From the NCBI GenBank assembly GCA_032229975.1, contig JAVXVG010000028.1, positions 48,182 to 112,181 of the forward strand: a stretch of DNA of 64,000 nt, in the 5' to 3' direction. Source of the DNA: JAIVGV01 sp032229975. Lineage in GTDB: Bacteria; Acidobacteriota; Blastocatellia; Pyrinomonadales; Pyrinomonadaceae. Each line of letters begins with the position of its first letter. Position 1 is the stretch's first letter. Shown in pieces: positions 25,648 to 34,668 of this stretch. A program made the translations under genes and the position numbers. Below the pieces are notes generated by a model, which saw only the letters and a list, made by a program, of their open reading frames with translations, was not told where the DNA came from and did not search any database.

Positions 25648-27069
25648 ATGTCTACACAACCACGCACGCTCATCCCGCCCGCCGAGATCGAGCGCAACTT
25701 CCGAGAGATCGCGCCGCCGCTTTCCGAAGCCGAAGCCCGACTCGAATCCAACCGTTGCATCTACTGCTACGACGCGCCCTGCACGCGCGCTTGCCCGACG
25801 CACATCGACGTGCCGTCGTTCATCAAGAAGATCGCGAGCGGGAATCTCACAGGTGCGGCGCGCGTCATCTTCGACGCCAATCCAATCGGCGCGACCTGCG
25901 CGCGCGTCTGCCCCGTCGAAGCTCTGTGCGAGGGCGCGTGCGTCGAGAAGACTTTGATGGCGAAGCCCATCGAGATCGGGCGACTGCAACGCTACGCGAC
26001 CGACGACGTGTTCGCGCGTGGTCGCGACGTGCTGAAAGCGGGCCAGCCAAACGGTAAATCAGTCGGCATCATTGGATCAGGCCCCGCAGGTCTCTCTTGC
26101 GCGACGTACCTTGCGCGACTCGGCTACAGCGTCATCGTCTATGAGCGCAAACCGCTTGCGGGCGGCTTGGACACTTATGGCATGGCTGAGTATAAGATGA
26201 CGCAGGCCGTCTCGCGCGATGAAGTCGCGCAGGTCGCGCGCCTCGGCGTCGAGTTCAAGACGAACACAGAAGTCGGTCGCGACCTCAAGTTCGACGAGTT
26301 GCAACGAAAGCACGATGCGATCTTTCTCGGCGTCGGACTTGGCGCGACGCAGAGACTAAACATCCCCGGCGAAGACCTGCCCGGGGTCTTCGACGCGCTT
26401 GACCTCATTGAGAAGATCAAGTCGCGCGAATGGGCCAGCGTGCCCGTCGCGCGAACAGTCGCGGTCATCGGCGCAGGGAACACGGCGGTCGATGCAGTGA
26501 CACAATCGAAGCGGCTCGGCGCGGAGCGCGTGCTGATGATCTATCGTCGCACCGCGAACGAGATGCCCGCATACGAGTATGAGTTCGAGTTGGCGAAGCA
26601 GGACGCCGTCGAGTTTTGGTGGCTGACCGCGCCTATAGAGATCGTGCCTGACGCTTCGGGCGAGCGCGTCGGCGCGCTGCGATGCGTGCGCATGGAGCTG
26701 ACTGAGGCGGACGCCACGGGCCGTCGCAGCGTCGCGCCCGTCAATGGATCGGAGTTCGAGATTCCGGTTGATATGATCGTTAAGGCGACGGGCCAATCGA
26801 AGCGCGCGGATTGGCTCAAGCAGATCGCAAATGTAGAGATCGACAAGGCCGGTCGCGTCGTCGTTGATAAAGAGACGATGCAGACGACGAACGCGAAAAT
26901 CTTCGCGGGCGGCGACTGCGTCAACGGCGGTCGCGAAGCTGTCGATGCGGCGCAGACCGGCAAGCTCGCAGCGCAAGGAATCCACCTCGCGCTCACGGGC
27001 GAGCACGTCGAGTTCGCGGGCGCGCGCGTGCCTTTGCACGAAGAGACGCAGGACGTTAAAGCTCACTGA
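25648..27069 (+). CDS. preT: dihydropyrimidine dehydrogenase, NADH/FAD subunit PreT
   Basis: A 473-residue glutamate-synthase-beta-like flavoprotein. Residues about 35-105 carry two Fe-S cysteine sets (CIYCYDAPCTRACP and CARVCPVEALCEGACV). The FAD motif GSGPAGLSCATYLARLGY and NAD(P)H motif IGAGNTAVDAV follow, with a C-terminal GGDCVNGGREAVDAAQTG. PreT passes electrons from NAD(P)H to PreA, which reduces uracil or thymine. The ATG at 25648 gives a standard N-terminus; the longer frame upstream overlaps the RidA gene. PreA is separated from it by one unknown gene, which is unusual. Confidence 0.9.
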   Translation: MSTQPRTLIPPAEIERNFREIAPPLSEAEARLESNRCIYCYDAPCTRACPTHIDVPSFIKKIASGNLTGAARVIFDANPIGATCARVCPVEALCEGACVEKTLMAKPIEIGRLQRYATDDVFARGRDVLKAGQPNGKSVGIIGSGPAGLSCATYLARLGYSVIVYERKPLAGGLDTYGMAEYKMTQAVSRDEVAQVARLGVEFKTNTEVGRDLKFDELQRKHDAIFLGVGLGATQRLNIPGEDLPGVFDALDLIEKIKSREWASVPVARTVAVIGAGNTAVDAVTQSKRLGAERVLMIYRRTANEMPAYEYEFELAKQDAVEFWWLTAPIEIVPDASGERVGALRCVRMELTEADATGRRSVAPVNGSEFEIPVDMIVKATGQSKRADWLKQIANVEIDKAGRVVVDKETMQTTNAKIFAGGDCVNGGREAVDAAQTGKLAAQGIHLALTGEHVEFAGARVPLHEETQDVKAH

Positions 27070-27119
27070 CGCGGCGCACGCGCGCACTCGTCACTCCTCT
27101 CTTCACAAGGAGTATCTTC

Positions 27120-27887
27120 ATGGCTTACTTGTCTGACATGGGATTTCGCGGCGGCAAATGGGGCATCTGGCAAAACTACCTCGCGATTGAGGAGCAGGGC
27201 GAGTTGATCGTCGCTGGCAGCGCGAAGTATCTGCGGCTCGCGGTGGACGAACGCCTTGAACTCTGGACAAGGTACATTGATGACAAGCCGGACATCCACG
27301 TTCACTCTTATTATCGCGGCGACTCGCGCTTCCCCGTGATGCTCTTTGAGAAGACGGAGCGAGACAAACGCCTGAGATCGGACGGCGCATTCTTCTGCCG
27401 CTCGAAGCCTTTGCAGGGCGACGGCTGGTTTGCCGGGCAGCTCCCCTTCGTCTTCGACGCGCCGGACTATCACCGCTACGACTCGCTGACGTTGCCCCGC
27501 GCTACCGTCGTGCAGATCACGGCGTCCGCGCTCCACATGATCGGGTACGCGGACGAGGACGAGTATGAGGAGGCGAACCCGCGCGACGAGGAGGGCTATG
27601 GCTGGCAGGCGCGCCACTTCGTTCCCGTCTGCATGGTCGAGCCGCGCGGTGAGAACGGCGAGCTGCAAATAGCGGGGGCGATGGTCTCCGGCTTCGTGCT
27701 CGACACGGCAATCATCACGAACCCACTCACGGAGCTTGATTTCTGCTGGGCTCTGGTCGAGACGATCTGCGGCGTAGTCGATGTAGTCTGCTCGCCGAAC
27801 GATCTCGAAGGCTATCTCCACACGGGCGGCGTCGTGACGGCGAACTGTTTATTGACGGGCAGGATACTCGACTGCGCCGTCCGTTGA
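27120..27887 (+). CDS. hypothetical protein between preT and preA
   Basis: A 255-residue protein I do not recognise. An AAGGAG site stands upstream of the ATG. It has no signal peptide or membrane helix. Visible parts: a charged N-terminal half with EQGELIVAGSAKYLRLAVDERLELW, an acidic GYADEDEYEEANPRDEEGYG stretch near 165-180, and several Cys residues in the C-terminal half (AAIT..., ETICGVVDVVCS, TANCLLTGRILDC). It ends 26 bases before the PreA start, so it probably belongs to the same transcript and may affect the PreT-PreA complex or its cofactors. Nothing supports a specific function. Confidence 0.6.
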   Translation: MAYLSDMGFRGGKWGIWQNYLAIEEQGELIVAGSAKYLRLAVDERLELWTRYIDDKPDIHVHSYYRGDSRFPVMLFEKTERDKRLRSDGAFFCRSKPLQGDGWFAGQLPFVFDAPDYHRYDSLTLPRATVVQITASALHMIGYADEDEYEEANPRDEEGYGWQARHFVPVCMVEPRGENGELQIAGAMVSGFVLDTAIITNPLTELDFCWALVETICGVVDVVCSPNDLEGYLHTGGVVTANCLLTGRILDCAVR

Positions 27888-27913
27888 ACTCTCAGACGAA
27901 GGAAGATGAAGCG

Positions 27914-29182
27914 ATGGCAGACCTGAGCGTTGATTTCGTCGGCATCAAATCGCCGAACCCTTTTTGGCTGGCCTCGGCTCCCCCGACGAACATGGGCTCG
28001 ATGATCGAGCGCGCGTTTGATGCGGGCTGGGGCGGCGCGGTGTGGAAGACGCTGGGCGAGCCGATCCGCAACGTCTGCTCGCGTCTCGCCGCCGTCGATT
28101 CGGGCCCCCACAGGATGATCGGCTTGAACAACATCGAGCTGATCACGGATCGACCGCTCGAAGTAAACTTAAAAGAGATCAGAGAGTGCAAGCGCAAGTA
28201 TCCGAAGCACGCCGTCGTTGTTTCGCTGATGGTCGAATCGAAGCGCGAGGCTTGGCACGAGATCGCGAAACAAGTTGAGGACACGGGTGCGGACGGCGTC
28301 GAGTTGAACTTCGGCTGCCCGCATGGAATGAGCGAGCGCGGCATGGGCTCTGCGATGGGGCAAGTGCCGGACTACACCTACATGGTCACGGGATGGGTGA
28401 AAGAGGCGACGCGACTTCCCGTCATCGTCAAGCTCACGCCGAACGTGACGAGCATCACGCCGCCCGGCCGCGCGGCTGTCAAAGGCGGCGCGGACGCGCT
28501 CTCGCTCATCAACACGATCAACTCTATGATGGGTGTCGATCTCGACACGCTCGTCCCGCACCCGAACGTCAACGGCAAGGCGGCCCACGGCGGCTACTGT
28601 GGCCCCGCAGTGAAACCGATTGCCTTGAACATGGTCGCCGAACTCGCGCGCGACCCTGAGATCAACATTCCCATCAGTGGCATCGGCGGCATACAGACGT
28701 GGCGCGACGCGGCGGAGTTTCTGCTGCTCGGCGCATCAACCGTCCAAGTCTGCACAGCCGTCATGCACTACGGCTATCGCATCGTCGAAGATTTGATCGA
28801 CGGCCTTTCGAACTACTTGGACGACAAAGGCTACGCGTCCGTCAAACAGATCGTCGGCCTGAGTGTGCCGCGCGTCACCGATTGGAGCAATCTCGATCTC
28901 AACTACAAGACGGTCGCACGCATCGATCATGCGAAGTGCATCCAGTGCAACCTCTGCCACGTGGCCTGCGAGGACGGCGCGCACCAGTGCATCCCGCTCG
29001 TGCAAGTTCACGGCTCGCGCTTCCCCGTCGTTGACGAACACGAGTGCGTCGGCTGCAACTTGTGTTATCTCGTCTGCCCCGTCCCCGGCTGCATCTCGAT
29101 GGTCAGACTCGACGACGGCTCGCAGCCTCTGACGTGGCGCGAGTTTTCGAGCCGCCAACCGGAGACGATGACGGCTGACTGA
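27914..29182 (+). CDS. preA: dihydropyrimidine dehydrogenase catalytic subunit PreA
   Basis: A 422-residue FMN-dependent dihydroorotate-dehydrogenase-like protein with a C-terminal ferredoxin domain. Residues 1-330 form the TIM barrel; the substrate loop is NFGCPHGMSERGMGSAMGQ (132-150). The C-terminus has two 4Fe-4S sets, CIQCNLCHVACEDGAHQC and CVGCNLCYLVCPVPGC. With PreT it reduces uracil and thymine to the dihydro forms. ATG 27914 has an AAGGA upstream; a TTG at 27884 is a weaker choice. Oddity: Met148 stands where mammalian enzyme has the catalytic Cys in its GLACGQ loop, by eye alignment. The first step of the pathway. Confidence 0.9.
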   Translation: MADLSVDFVGIKSPNPFWLASAPPTNMGSMIERAFDAGWGGAVWKTLGEPIRNVCSRLAAVDSGPHRMIGLNNIELITDRPLEVNLKEIRECKRKYPKHAVVVSLMVESKREAWHEIAKQVEDTGADGVELNFGCPHGMSERGMGSAMGQVPDYTYMVTGWVKEATRLPVIVKLTPNVTSITPPGRAAVKGGADALSLINTINSMMGVDLDTLVPHPNVNGKAAHGGYCGPAVKPIALNMVAELARDPEINIPISGIGGIQTWRDAAEFLLLGASTVQVCTAVMHYGYRIVEDLIDGLSNYLDDKGYASVKQIVGLSVPRVTDWSNLDLNYKTVARIDHAKCIQCNLCHVACEDGAHQCIPLVQVHGSRFPVVDEHECVGCNLCYLVCPVPGCISMVRLDDGSQPLTWREFSSRQPETMTAD

Positions 29183-29225
29183 AACCCCACAAGTTCTGTC
29201 GCAAACGCTACACAGGAGGAGACTG

Positions 29226-29717
29226 ATGAAGATTAAACTTTCGTTCGTCGCGCTGCTGCTCGCCTGCGCGCTACTGCCGGCCGTCTCGGCTCAGGAGAAT
29301 AGCAACAACGGGAACAGCAACCGCGAGCCTAACAACAGCCGCAGGCCGCCGCGCCCGCCCATTTACGCCGGACTCCCCGATCTCACGATCAAGTCTGCGA
29401 AGTTCATCGAGGCCAAAGACGAGACGCGCGCTATCGTCATCGTGTCCAACGCGGGCAAAGCCCCCTCGCCCATGTGCCGCCTCAGGCTCAACGTCTTGAA
29501 GGGCGTCAACAAAGACTCGCCGCTCGCGAAACTCTGGGAGACCGACGTGCCGCCGCTCAAGCCGAGCGAGGACGCGACGATCAACATCGACATCGCGCCC
29601 GACAAGTTCTCCGTCGGGGCGCGCACACTCATCGTGGACTTCTACAACAAGGTGAAGGAGTCGAACGAATCGAACAACGAGTCGTTCAGTAACTTCCCGC
29701 CGCAGGGTTTCAAGTGA
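29226..29717 (+). CDS. secreted CARDB-domain protein
   Basis: A 163-residue exported protein. An AGGAGGA site precedes the ATG. The signal peptide (LSFVALLLACALLPAVSA) cleaves before QENSNN. A low-complexity Asn/Ser/Pro linker leads to a CARDB-like domain (PDLTIKSAKFIEAKDETRAIVIVSNAGKAPS...FYNKVKESNESNN), an immunoglobulin-like fold common in bacterial surface proteins. Role unknown. It follows preA by 43 bases, but probably does not share the pathway. Confidence 0.75.
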   Translation: MKIKLSFVALLLACALLPAVSAQENSNNGNSNREPNNSRRPPRPPIYAGLPDLTIKSAKFIEAKDETRAIVIVSNAGKAPSPMCRLRLNVLKGVNKDSPLAKLWETDVPPLKPSEDATINIDIAPDKFSVGARTLIVDFYNKVKESNESNNESFSNFPPQGFK

Positions 29718-29756
29718 TCGCGGGAGACGAAAAATTGTGAGAGAGCGACGTGGCTT

Positions 29757-29784
29757 ATGCGGGACGACGGGCATCGCCCCGCAT
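29757..29784 (+). terminator. terminator-like hairpin after the CARDB gene
   Basis: An ATGCGGG/CCCGCAT stem (29757-29763 with 29778-29784) with a 14-base loop is followed by CTCATTCTATCTTT, a weak T-rich tail. It lies 40 bases past the CARDB stop. The remaining gap to 29988 shows no gene. Confidence 0.45.
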
Positions 29785-29988
29785 CTCATTCTATCTTTCG
29801 CAGGCGCGGGCGCGTCCGCCAAGCCCGCCGCGATTGGGTAGACGCTTCATCACAATCGAAGAAGCACGCTTGCCAATGATCCTCGATGCCGTTGAGTCTC
29901 CGGCAAATATGGACTGACGTTACATAGCCTCCATCGAACATGCGTCGGCCAGAGTCAATGAAGTCTGGTTGACGCACCTTCGAGAAAA

Positions 29989-31188
29989 ATGCTTCGCCGC
30001 ACATTCATCACGCTCGCGCTCTTGTGCGGCGGCGTCGCAACTTTCTTCGCTGTCTGGATCGTCGTACCCGCGCCGTCCTATTCGTTGTGGTTGGTGGCCG
30101 TCGGCGCAAGCGAGTGGAGCTTATGGCTCGGCGCGTTGGGATTCGCAGGCGCGTGCTTCAGTTTATTAGCGCGAGTGGCCGGCGCACGACGCGGGACTAC
30201 ATGTCTCGCGATTTCACTCGGCGTCGTCTCGATTCTGCTGTCGCTGATTCCACCTCTCACGGCGTTGCGAGAGGCGCGCGCTCAAAATTTACAACTCTCT
30301 TTAGGACGGTACTTGTTCGGGACTAAGACTGGCCCAACATCCGATCGCGCTTCCCAAACGTTCACCTTTGCGAATGCAGATTCACGCGCTCTGAATCTCG
30401 ATGCTTATCTACCAACTGCGAAGCAAGCAACATTAAATCCCGCCGTCATCGTCGTGCATGGCGGCTCTTGGAGCGCGGGCGCGCGCAGCCACTTCCCGCG
30501 TTGGAACTGGTGGCTCGTCGAACAAGGCTACGCGGTCTTCGACATTGACTATCGACTCGCGCCGCAACCGAACTGGCAGACGGCGACGGGCGACGTGAAG
30601 TGCGCGGTCGGTTGGGTGCGCGCGAACGCGCAGAGGTTGAACGTCGATCCGCAACGCATCGCGCTCTTCGGTCGCTCGGCGGGCGCGCACCTCGCGCTCC
30701 TTGCGGCGTACAGTGACAACGAGCCGCAGCTATCGCAGAGTTGTCCTGCTGCGGATGCGCGTGTGCAGGCGGTCGTCTCTTTTTATGGCGTCACCGATCT
30801 CGCTTGGGCCTACGCGCACCCTGCGAACCAGAGAGTGATCGACGGGCCGGAGACGCTGCGCCGCTTCACCGGCGGCACGCCCGAAGATGCGACGGAGATT
30901 TACCGCATGGCGTCGCCGACGGCGCACGTCAACGAGCGCACGCCGCCGACGCTGCTCTTTCACGGCGGGCAAGATCAGTTAGTGAGATCGGAGAACATGG
31001 AGTTGTTAGCGCGGCAACTCGAAGCTGCGCGCGTGCCCTTCGATGCGTTGCGCTTGCCTTACGCGCAGCACGGCTTCGATTACAATTTCGACGGCTGGGG
31101 ATCGCAGCTCGCGCAGCCCCTGATCTTGGCGTTCCTGCGAGCGCATTTAGTTTCGCCAACAAAATCATCTGCGGAGACTAAGCAATGA
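29989..31188 (+). CDS. membrane-linked alpha/beta hydrolase (carboxylesterase-like)
   Basis: A 399-residue protein. The N-terminal part has about four hydrophobic segments (residues 5-100), then a hydrolase domain of the BD-FAE/esterase kind. Oxyanion motif HGGSW, nucleophile GRSAG, acid HGGQDQLVR and base QHGFDYNFDGWG are all present, so it is probably active. Substrate may be an ester or acylated sugar. It overlaps the next gene by 4 bases (ATGA), so the two are translated together. Confidence 0.8.
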   Translation: MLRRTFITLALLCGGVATFFAVWIVVPAPSYSLWLVAVGASEWSLWLGALGFAGACFSLLARVAGARRGTTCLAISLGVVSILLSLIPPLTALREARAQNLQLSLGRYLFGTKTGPTSDRASQTFTFANADSRALNLDAYLPTAKQATLNPAVIVVHGGSWSAGARSHFPRWNWWLVEQGYAVFDIDYRLAPQPNWQTATGDVKCAVGWVRANAQRLNVDPQRIALFGRSAGAHLALLAAYSDNEPQLSQSCPAADARVQAVVSFYGVTDLAWAYAHPANQRVIDGPETLRRFTGGTPEDATEIYRMASPTAHVNERTPPTLLFHGGQDQLVRSENMELLARQLEAARVPFDALRLPYAQHGFDYNFDGWGSQLAQPLILAFLRAHLVSPTKSSAETKQ

Positions 31189-32339
31189 TGTCAAAACGCC
31201 ACCCTTCGGTTGTCGCCGGCTTCTTAACCATTCTGCTTCTCTCGCAAGTCTCGCTCGGCGCACGGGCCAGTTGGTACTTCGCCGTCTCCGGCGATTCGCG
31301 CGACTGCGGCGATCTCATCATGCCGAAGATCGCGCGCGACATCGAAGCGCGGCGCACGACAACGCCCGCAGAGTTCTACTGGCACTTGGGCGATCTGCGA
31401 GGGATGTATCGCATCGACTGCGATATGCTCAAGCGCAAGTATCCGAAGTATGACTGTGTTGCGCGCCCTGCGTCCGGCCTTCAACCGAACGACTTCAACG
31501 AGTATTTGAAGAATGCTTGGGACGACTTCATACAGTTTCAGATCAGGCCCTTCGCCCCGACGCCATTCATCCTCGGCATCGGCAATCACGAGTTGATCAA
31601 TCGCACGCGCGAAGATTTCGAGTGTCGCTTCCGGCAGTGGCTCACGCAGTCGCCGCTCGAAGCGCAGTACAAAAGGGACGTAAAGCGCGGCGTTCCCGCG
31701 CTCGAAGACAACACCTACTTTCACTTCGTCCGCGACGGCGTTGACTTCATCTATCTCGACAACGCAGACGCCGAAGGCTTCTTTAGTCCCGAAGAGTTGA
31801 CGTGGCTGGCCCGCGTGCTTGAGGTGGATGCGAAGGATAAATCCATCAAGACGATCATCGCCGGAATGCACGATGCGCTTCCGTTAAGCTCGGAGCGCGG
31901 GCACGCGATGGATCAGACTTGCAAGGGTGTCTGTTCCGGCTTGCGCGCCTACGACATGCTCTGGGACGCGCAGAATCTTTCAGCGTCGGCGCGAGAGCGC
32001 AAACACGTCTATGTGCTCTCCAGCCACTCGCATTTTTTCCGCGAGAACATCTACGACACGCCGGAGCACAAGGGGAAAGTCTTGCCCGGCTGGATCATCG
32101 GCACGGGCGGCGCGGAGCAGTACAAGCAGGCGAGCGAGCGCATCGCTTACGGCTACATGATGGTCGAGGTGCGGCCGGACGGAACCATTGGCACGCAGTT
32201 CCGCGAAGTTACGCGCGAGAGCCCGCCGCTCGCCACCGGCCCCGGCGCGGAAGAACTCACAACCTTCTGCTTCGAGCAGAATAAGCGCGCACCCTTTGAC
32301 GTGCATCAGTCGAACTGCCAGTGCGCTGCGAAGCCCTGA
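31185..32339 (+). CDS. exported metallophosphoesterase
   Basis: A 384-residue calcineurin-like phosphoesterase with an N-terminal signal peptide (VVAGFLTILLLSQVSLGARA). Metal-binding motifs appear in order: GDSRDCGD, WHLGDLRG, GIGNHEL, AGMHDALP and SSHSHFF. Family members hydrolyse phosphomonoesters or diesters; the substrate is not visible. Several Cys residues (CRFRQW, CKGVCSGLR, QSNCQCAAKP) are consistent with disulphide bonds outside the cytoplasm. It is coupled to the hydrolase gene by a 4-base overlap. Confidence 0.83.
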   Translation: MMSKRHPSVVAGFLTILLLSQVSLGARASWYFAVSGDSRDCGDLIMPKIARDIEARRTTTPAEFYWHLGDLRGMYRIDCDMLKRKYPKYDCVARPASGLQPNDFNEYLKNAWDDFIQFQIRPFAPTPFILGIGNHELINRTREDFECRFRQWLTQSPLEAQYKRDVKRGVPALEDNTYFHFVRDGVDFIYLDNADAEGFFSPEELTWLARVLEVDAKDKSIKTIIAGMHDALPLSSERGHAMDQTCKGVCSGLRAYDMLWDAQNLSASARERKHVYVLSSHSHFFRENIYDTPEHKGKVLPGWIIGTGGAEQYKQASERIAYGYMMVEVRPDGTIGTQFREVTRESPPLATGPGAEELTTFCFEQNKRAPFDVHQSNCQCAAKP

Positions 32340-32495
32340 CTCGCGCCCTTGTCACAATCGCGGGTGCAACGTTAGGGCGCACACGTCGGTCTGAACAGCG
32401 CGGAAGTCGCCTGCGACAACGCCAAACCGCATGGATCAGCGTGAGAGCCGACCTGTGGGTCGCACAGGAAGAGCACGGCCAAGCGCAAGAGGGCT

Positions 32496-33428
32496 TCAGC
32501 CTTTTTTCAATGACGTGAGGACTGCTGGAATCTCGTCCAGCAACTCGCGCGCGAGGTAGCCGACGCGACCGACGCGGCGCGCGAGCTTCTCGCCCGCGAG
32601 CGCGTGCGCGTGCACACCCCAGATGGTGGCCGTGAGTGCGTCCGCGCCGCGCGCCGCGAGACCGGCGATCACTCCGGCGAGTACGTCGCCCGATCCGGAA
32701 GTGGCGAGCCCGACGTTGCCCGCATGGTTGACGTAAACTTTTTTACTATGAGGTGACGCGACAAACGTCTCGCGCCCTTTGAGCGCGACGACCGCGCCGA
32801 ACTGCTTCGCCGATCTCAATGCCGCGCTGCGACGATCTCGCGTGATCTCTTTCTCAGTCTCTTCTGACATCTCCGACAGCTCTGTATCGTGTGGCGTGAG
32901 GATCGCGCCGCTATCATGAAGCTTCAAAAGTTTGGGCTCACGCGCAAGCACGTTGAGCGCGTTTGCGTCGAGGATAAGCGTCGCGCCGCACGCGAGCCGG
33001 ACGACCTCTCTCACCAGCTCCTCACTCGCCTCGCCATCGAGCATACCGGGCCCCACGAGCACGGCGCGCGCCTCAGCCGGATCACAATCGCAACCAGACA
33101 GGCCCTTGCCAGCAATCGCGCCCGCAAGCGTCTCAGGCAGAGCGAAGACACGAGCTTCAGGAACTGCTACGCCGACGACAACTGCGACACTCGCGGCGGT
33201 CGCGATCTGCAACTTCCCCGCCCCGGCCCGCAACGCGCCCGTGCCAGCCAGCACGGCCGCGCCCGGCATCTGTGCCGATCCCGCGACGATGAGGACGCGA
33301 CCGCGCGACTCCTTATCGGCTTCCTCATCGAGTTCCGGCAAGCGCAGGCGACGTAAAAGGGCGTCGTCGATCTCTATGGCCCGCCCTCTCAACTTTGTGG
33401 AAGTCGCTCTTCCTTTTCGCGTCGGCAT
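32496..33428 (-). CDS. nnrD: ADP/ATP-dependent NAD(P)H-hydrate dehydratase
   Basis: A 310-residue ribokinase-like protein of the YjeF C-terminal (CARKD/NnrD) type. The signature GLATSGSGDVLAGVIAGLAARG and the LDANALNVLA and ILTPHDTELSEM stretches match the family. It repairs damaged NADHX/NADPHX. The N-terminal epimerase half (NnrE) common in bifunctional proteins is absent, so the epimerase must come from elsewhere. It is 12 bases downstream of exonuclease III on the minus strand, so the two are probably cotranscribed. Confidence 0.88.
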   Translation of the reverse strand: MPTRKGRATSTKLRGRAIEIDDALLRRLRLPELDEEADKESRGRVLIVAGSAQMPGAAVLAGTGALRAGAGKLQIATAASVAVVVGVAVPEARVFALPETLAGAIAGKGLSGCDCDPAEARAVLVGPGMLDGEASEELVREVVRLACGATLILDANALNVLAREPKLLKLHDSGAILTPHDTELSEMSEETEKEITRDRRSAALRSAKQFGAVVALKGRETFVASPHSKKVYVNHAGNVGLATSGSGDVLAGVIAGLAARGADALTATIWGVHAHALAGEKLARRVGRVGYLARELLDEIPAVLTSLKKG

Positions 33429-33440
33429 CTTTTGACTATC

Positions 33441-34208
33441 TCACTTAAACTCCGCAACGACCGGCGTGTGATCCGATGGTCGCTCCCAGCCGCGCGGCTC
33501 TTTGTCGATCCACACACGCTTGCAGTCTTCGGCCAGTGTCTCCGAGACCCAGATGTGATCGATGCGCAGGCCCTCGTCTCTCCTAAAGCCGCCAGCGCGA
33601 TAGTCCCACCATGAATAGAAACCCGCGCGCGGCTCGTGCTTGCGAAACGCATCGACGAAGCCCCACTCTTTAACCTCTTCGAGCGCGGCCTTCTCCGGCT
33701 TGCTGAAGAGTATGCGACCGCGCCACAGGTTGGGATCGTGCACGTCCCTGTCTTCGGGCGCGACGTTGAAATCGCCACAGACGAGCACGCGATCATCCGT
33801 CCAATAGTGCTCATCGAAAAACTCGCGCAAGCGTTTCAACCATTCGAGTTTGAACTTGAACTTATCCGAGCCGACCGACTGGCCGTTCGGCACATAGACG
33901 TTGACGACGCGCACGCCGTTCACGGTCGCCGCGATCAGACGCGCGTGCGAGCCCTCTTCCTCTTCGGGGAATCCGCGCTGCACGTCCTCGCACATTTTGC
34001 GCGAGAGGATCGCGACGCCGTTGTAAGTCGGTTGCCCGTGCGCCTCTATGTGGTAGCCCAAGTTTTCAAACTCAGCGCGCGGAAACTTCTCGTTCGTGCA
34101 CTTCGTCTCTTGCAGGCAGAGCACGTCCGGCCGCGCCGCTTCGAGCCACTTCAGCACGACGGGCTGGCGCGCGATGATCGAGTTGACGTTCCAAGTTGCT
34201 ATCTTCAC
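33441..34208 (-). CDS. xth: exodeoxyribonuclease III
   Basis: A 255-residue DNase I-fold AP endonuclease / 3'-5' exonuclease. Conserved elements: WNVNSI near the start, CLQETKC (metal-binding Glu), GDFNVAP, and the C-terminal LRIDHIW and PSDHTPV with the catalytic His. Acts in base-excision repair of abasic and oxidised DNA. Length is normal. First gene of a two-gene minus-strand unit with the NADHX dehydratase. Confidence 0.92.
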   Translation of the reverse strand: MKIATWNVNSIIARQPVVLKWLEAARPDVLCLQETKCTNEKFPRAEFENLGYHIEAHGQPTYNGVAILSRKMCEDVQRGFPEEEEGSHARLIAATVNGVRVVNVYVPNGQSVGSDKFKFKLEWLKRLREFFDEHYWTDDRVLVCGDFNVAPEDRDVHDPNLWRGRILFSKPEKAALEEVKEWGFVDAFRKHEPRAGFYSWWDYRAGGFRRDEGLRIDHIWVSETLAEDCKRVWIDKEPRGWERPSDHTPVVAEFK

Positions 34209-34279
34209 GGGAAGGATATTATATCGACAGCATCACGTTTTTATAACGCGGGCGCGCGTGAAGGGCGCGGGAGTTCGGC

Positions 34280-34663
34280 ATGACACGAAAAGTATTGATC
34301 GTCGAGGACGACGGGACTCGCTGCGAATGGTTCCGGCATCGACTCGCTCACTGCGAGCTGGACGTGACGTGTAACGTTCAAGAAGCAATCGACTGGCTCG
34401 GCGAGAGAGAGTACGAGTTGATCCTGCTCGATCACGACCTGCGCGAAGAACACTACTTCTCAGACGAGCGCGACGACGCGCACACCGGCTACGGCGTCGC
34501 CGCGTGGCTCGCCGCACACGCCGACTCACAGCCCCGCGCAACCGTCATCGTCCACTCGCTCAACTACGCGGGCGCAGCACGCATGATCGAGAAGCTGCTC
34601 GAAGCGGGCTTCGACGCCGAGCACGTTCCTTTTCCACTGCTCCAATCGGGCTTGCGTTTCTGA
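34280..34663 (+). CDS. cyclic-phosphate-processing receiver-like protein
   Basis: A 127-residue single-domain receiver-like protein. It starts KVLIVEDDGTRCEWFRHRL, the receiver beta1-alpha1 pattern, and continues LILLDHDLREEHYFSDE and VIVHSLNYAGAARM. The LDHDL motif with following His and Ser residues fits the cREC group (receiver-like proteins predicted to process cyclic phosphates) rather than an ordinary phospho-receiver. No output domain or sensor kinase is adjacent. Role in nucleotide or RNA processing is a family prediction, not shown here. Confidence 0.72.
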   Translation: MTRKVLIVEDDGTRCEWFRHRLAHCELDVTCNVQEAIDWLGEREYELILLDHDLREEHYFSDERDDAHTGYGVAAWLAAHADSQPRATVIVHSLNYAGAARMIEKLLEAGFDAEHVPFPLLQSGLRF

Positions 34664-34668
34664 AACGC

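Noticed and set aside
27884..27913. TTG start for preA at 27884
   Set aside because: It adds ten non-family residues and has no binding site; ATG 27914 has an AAGGA and the right N-terminus.
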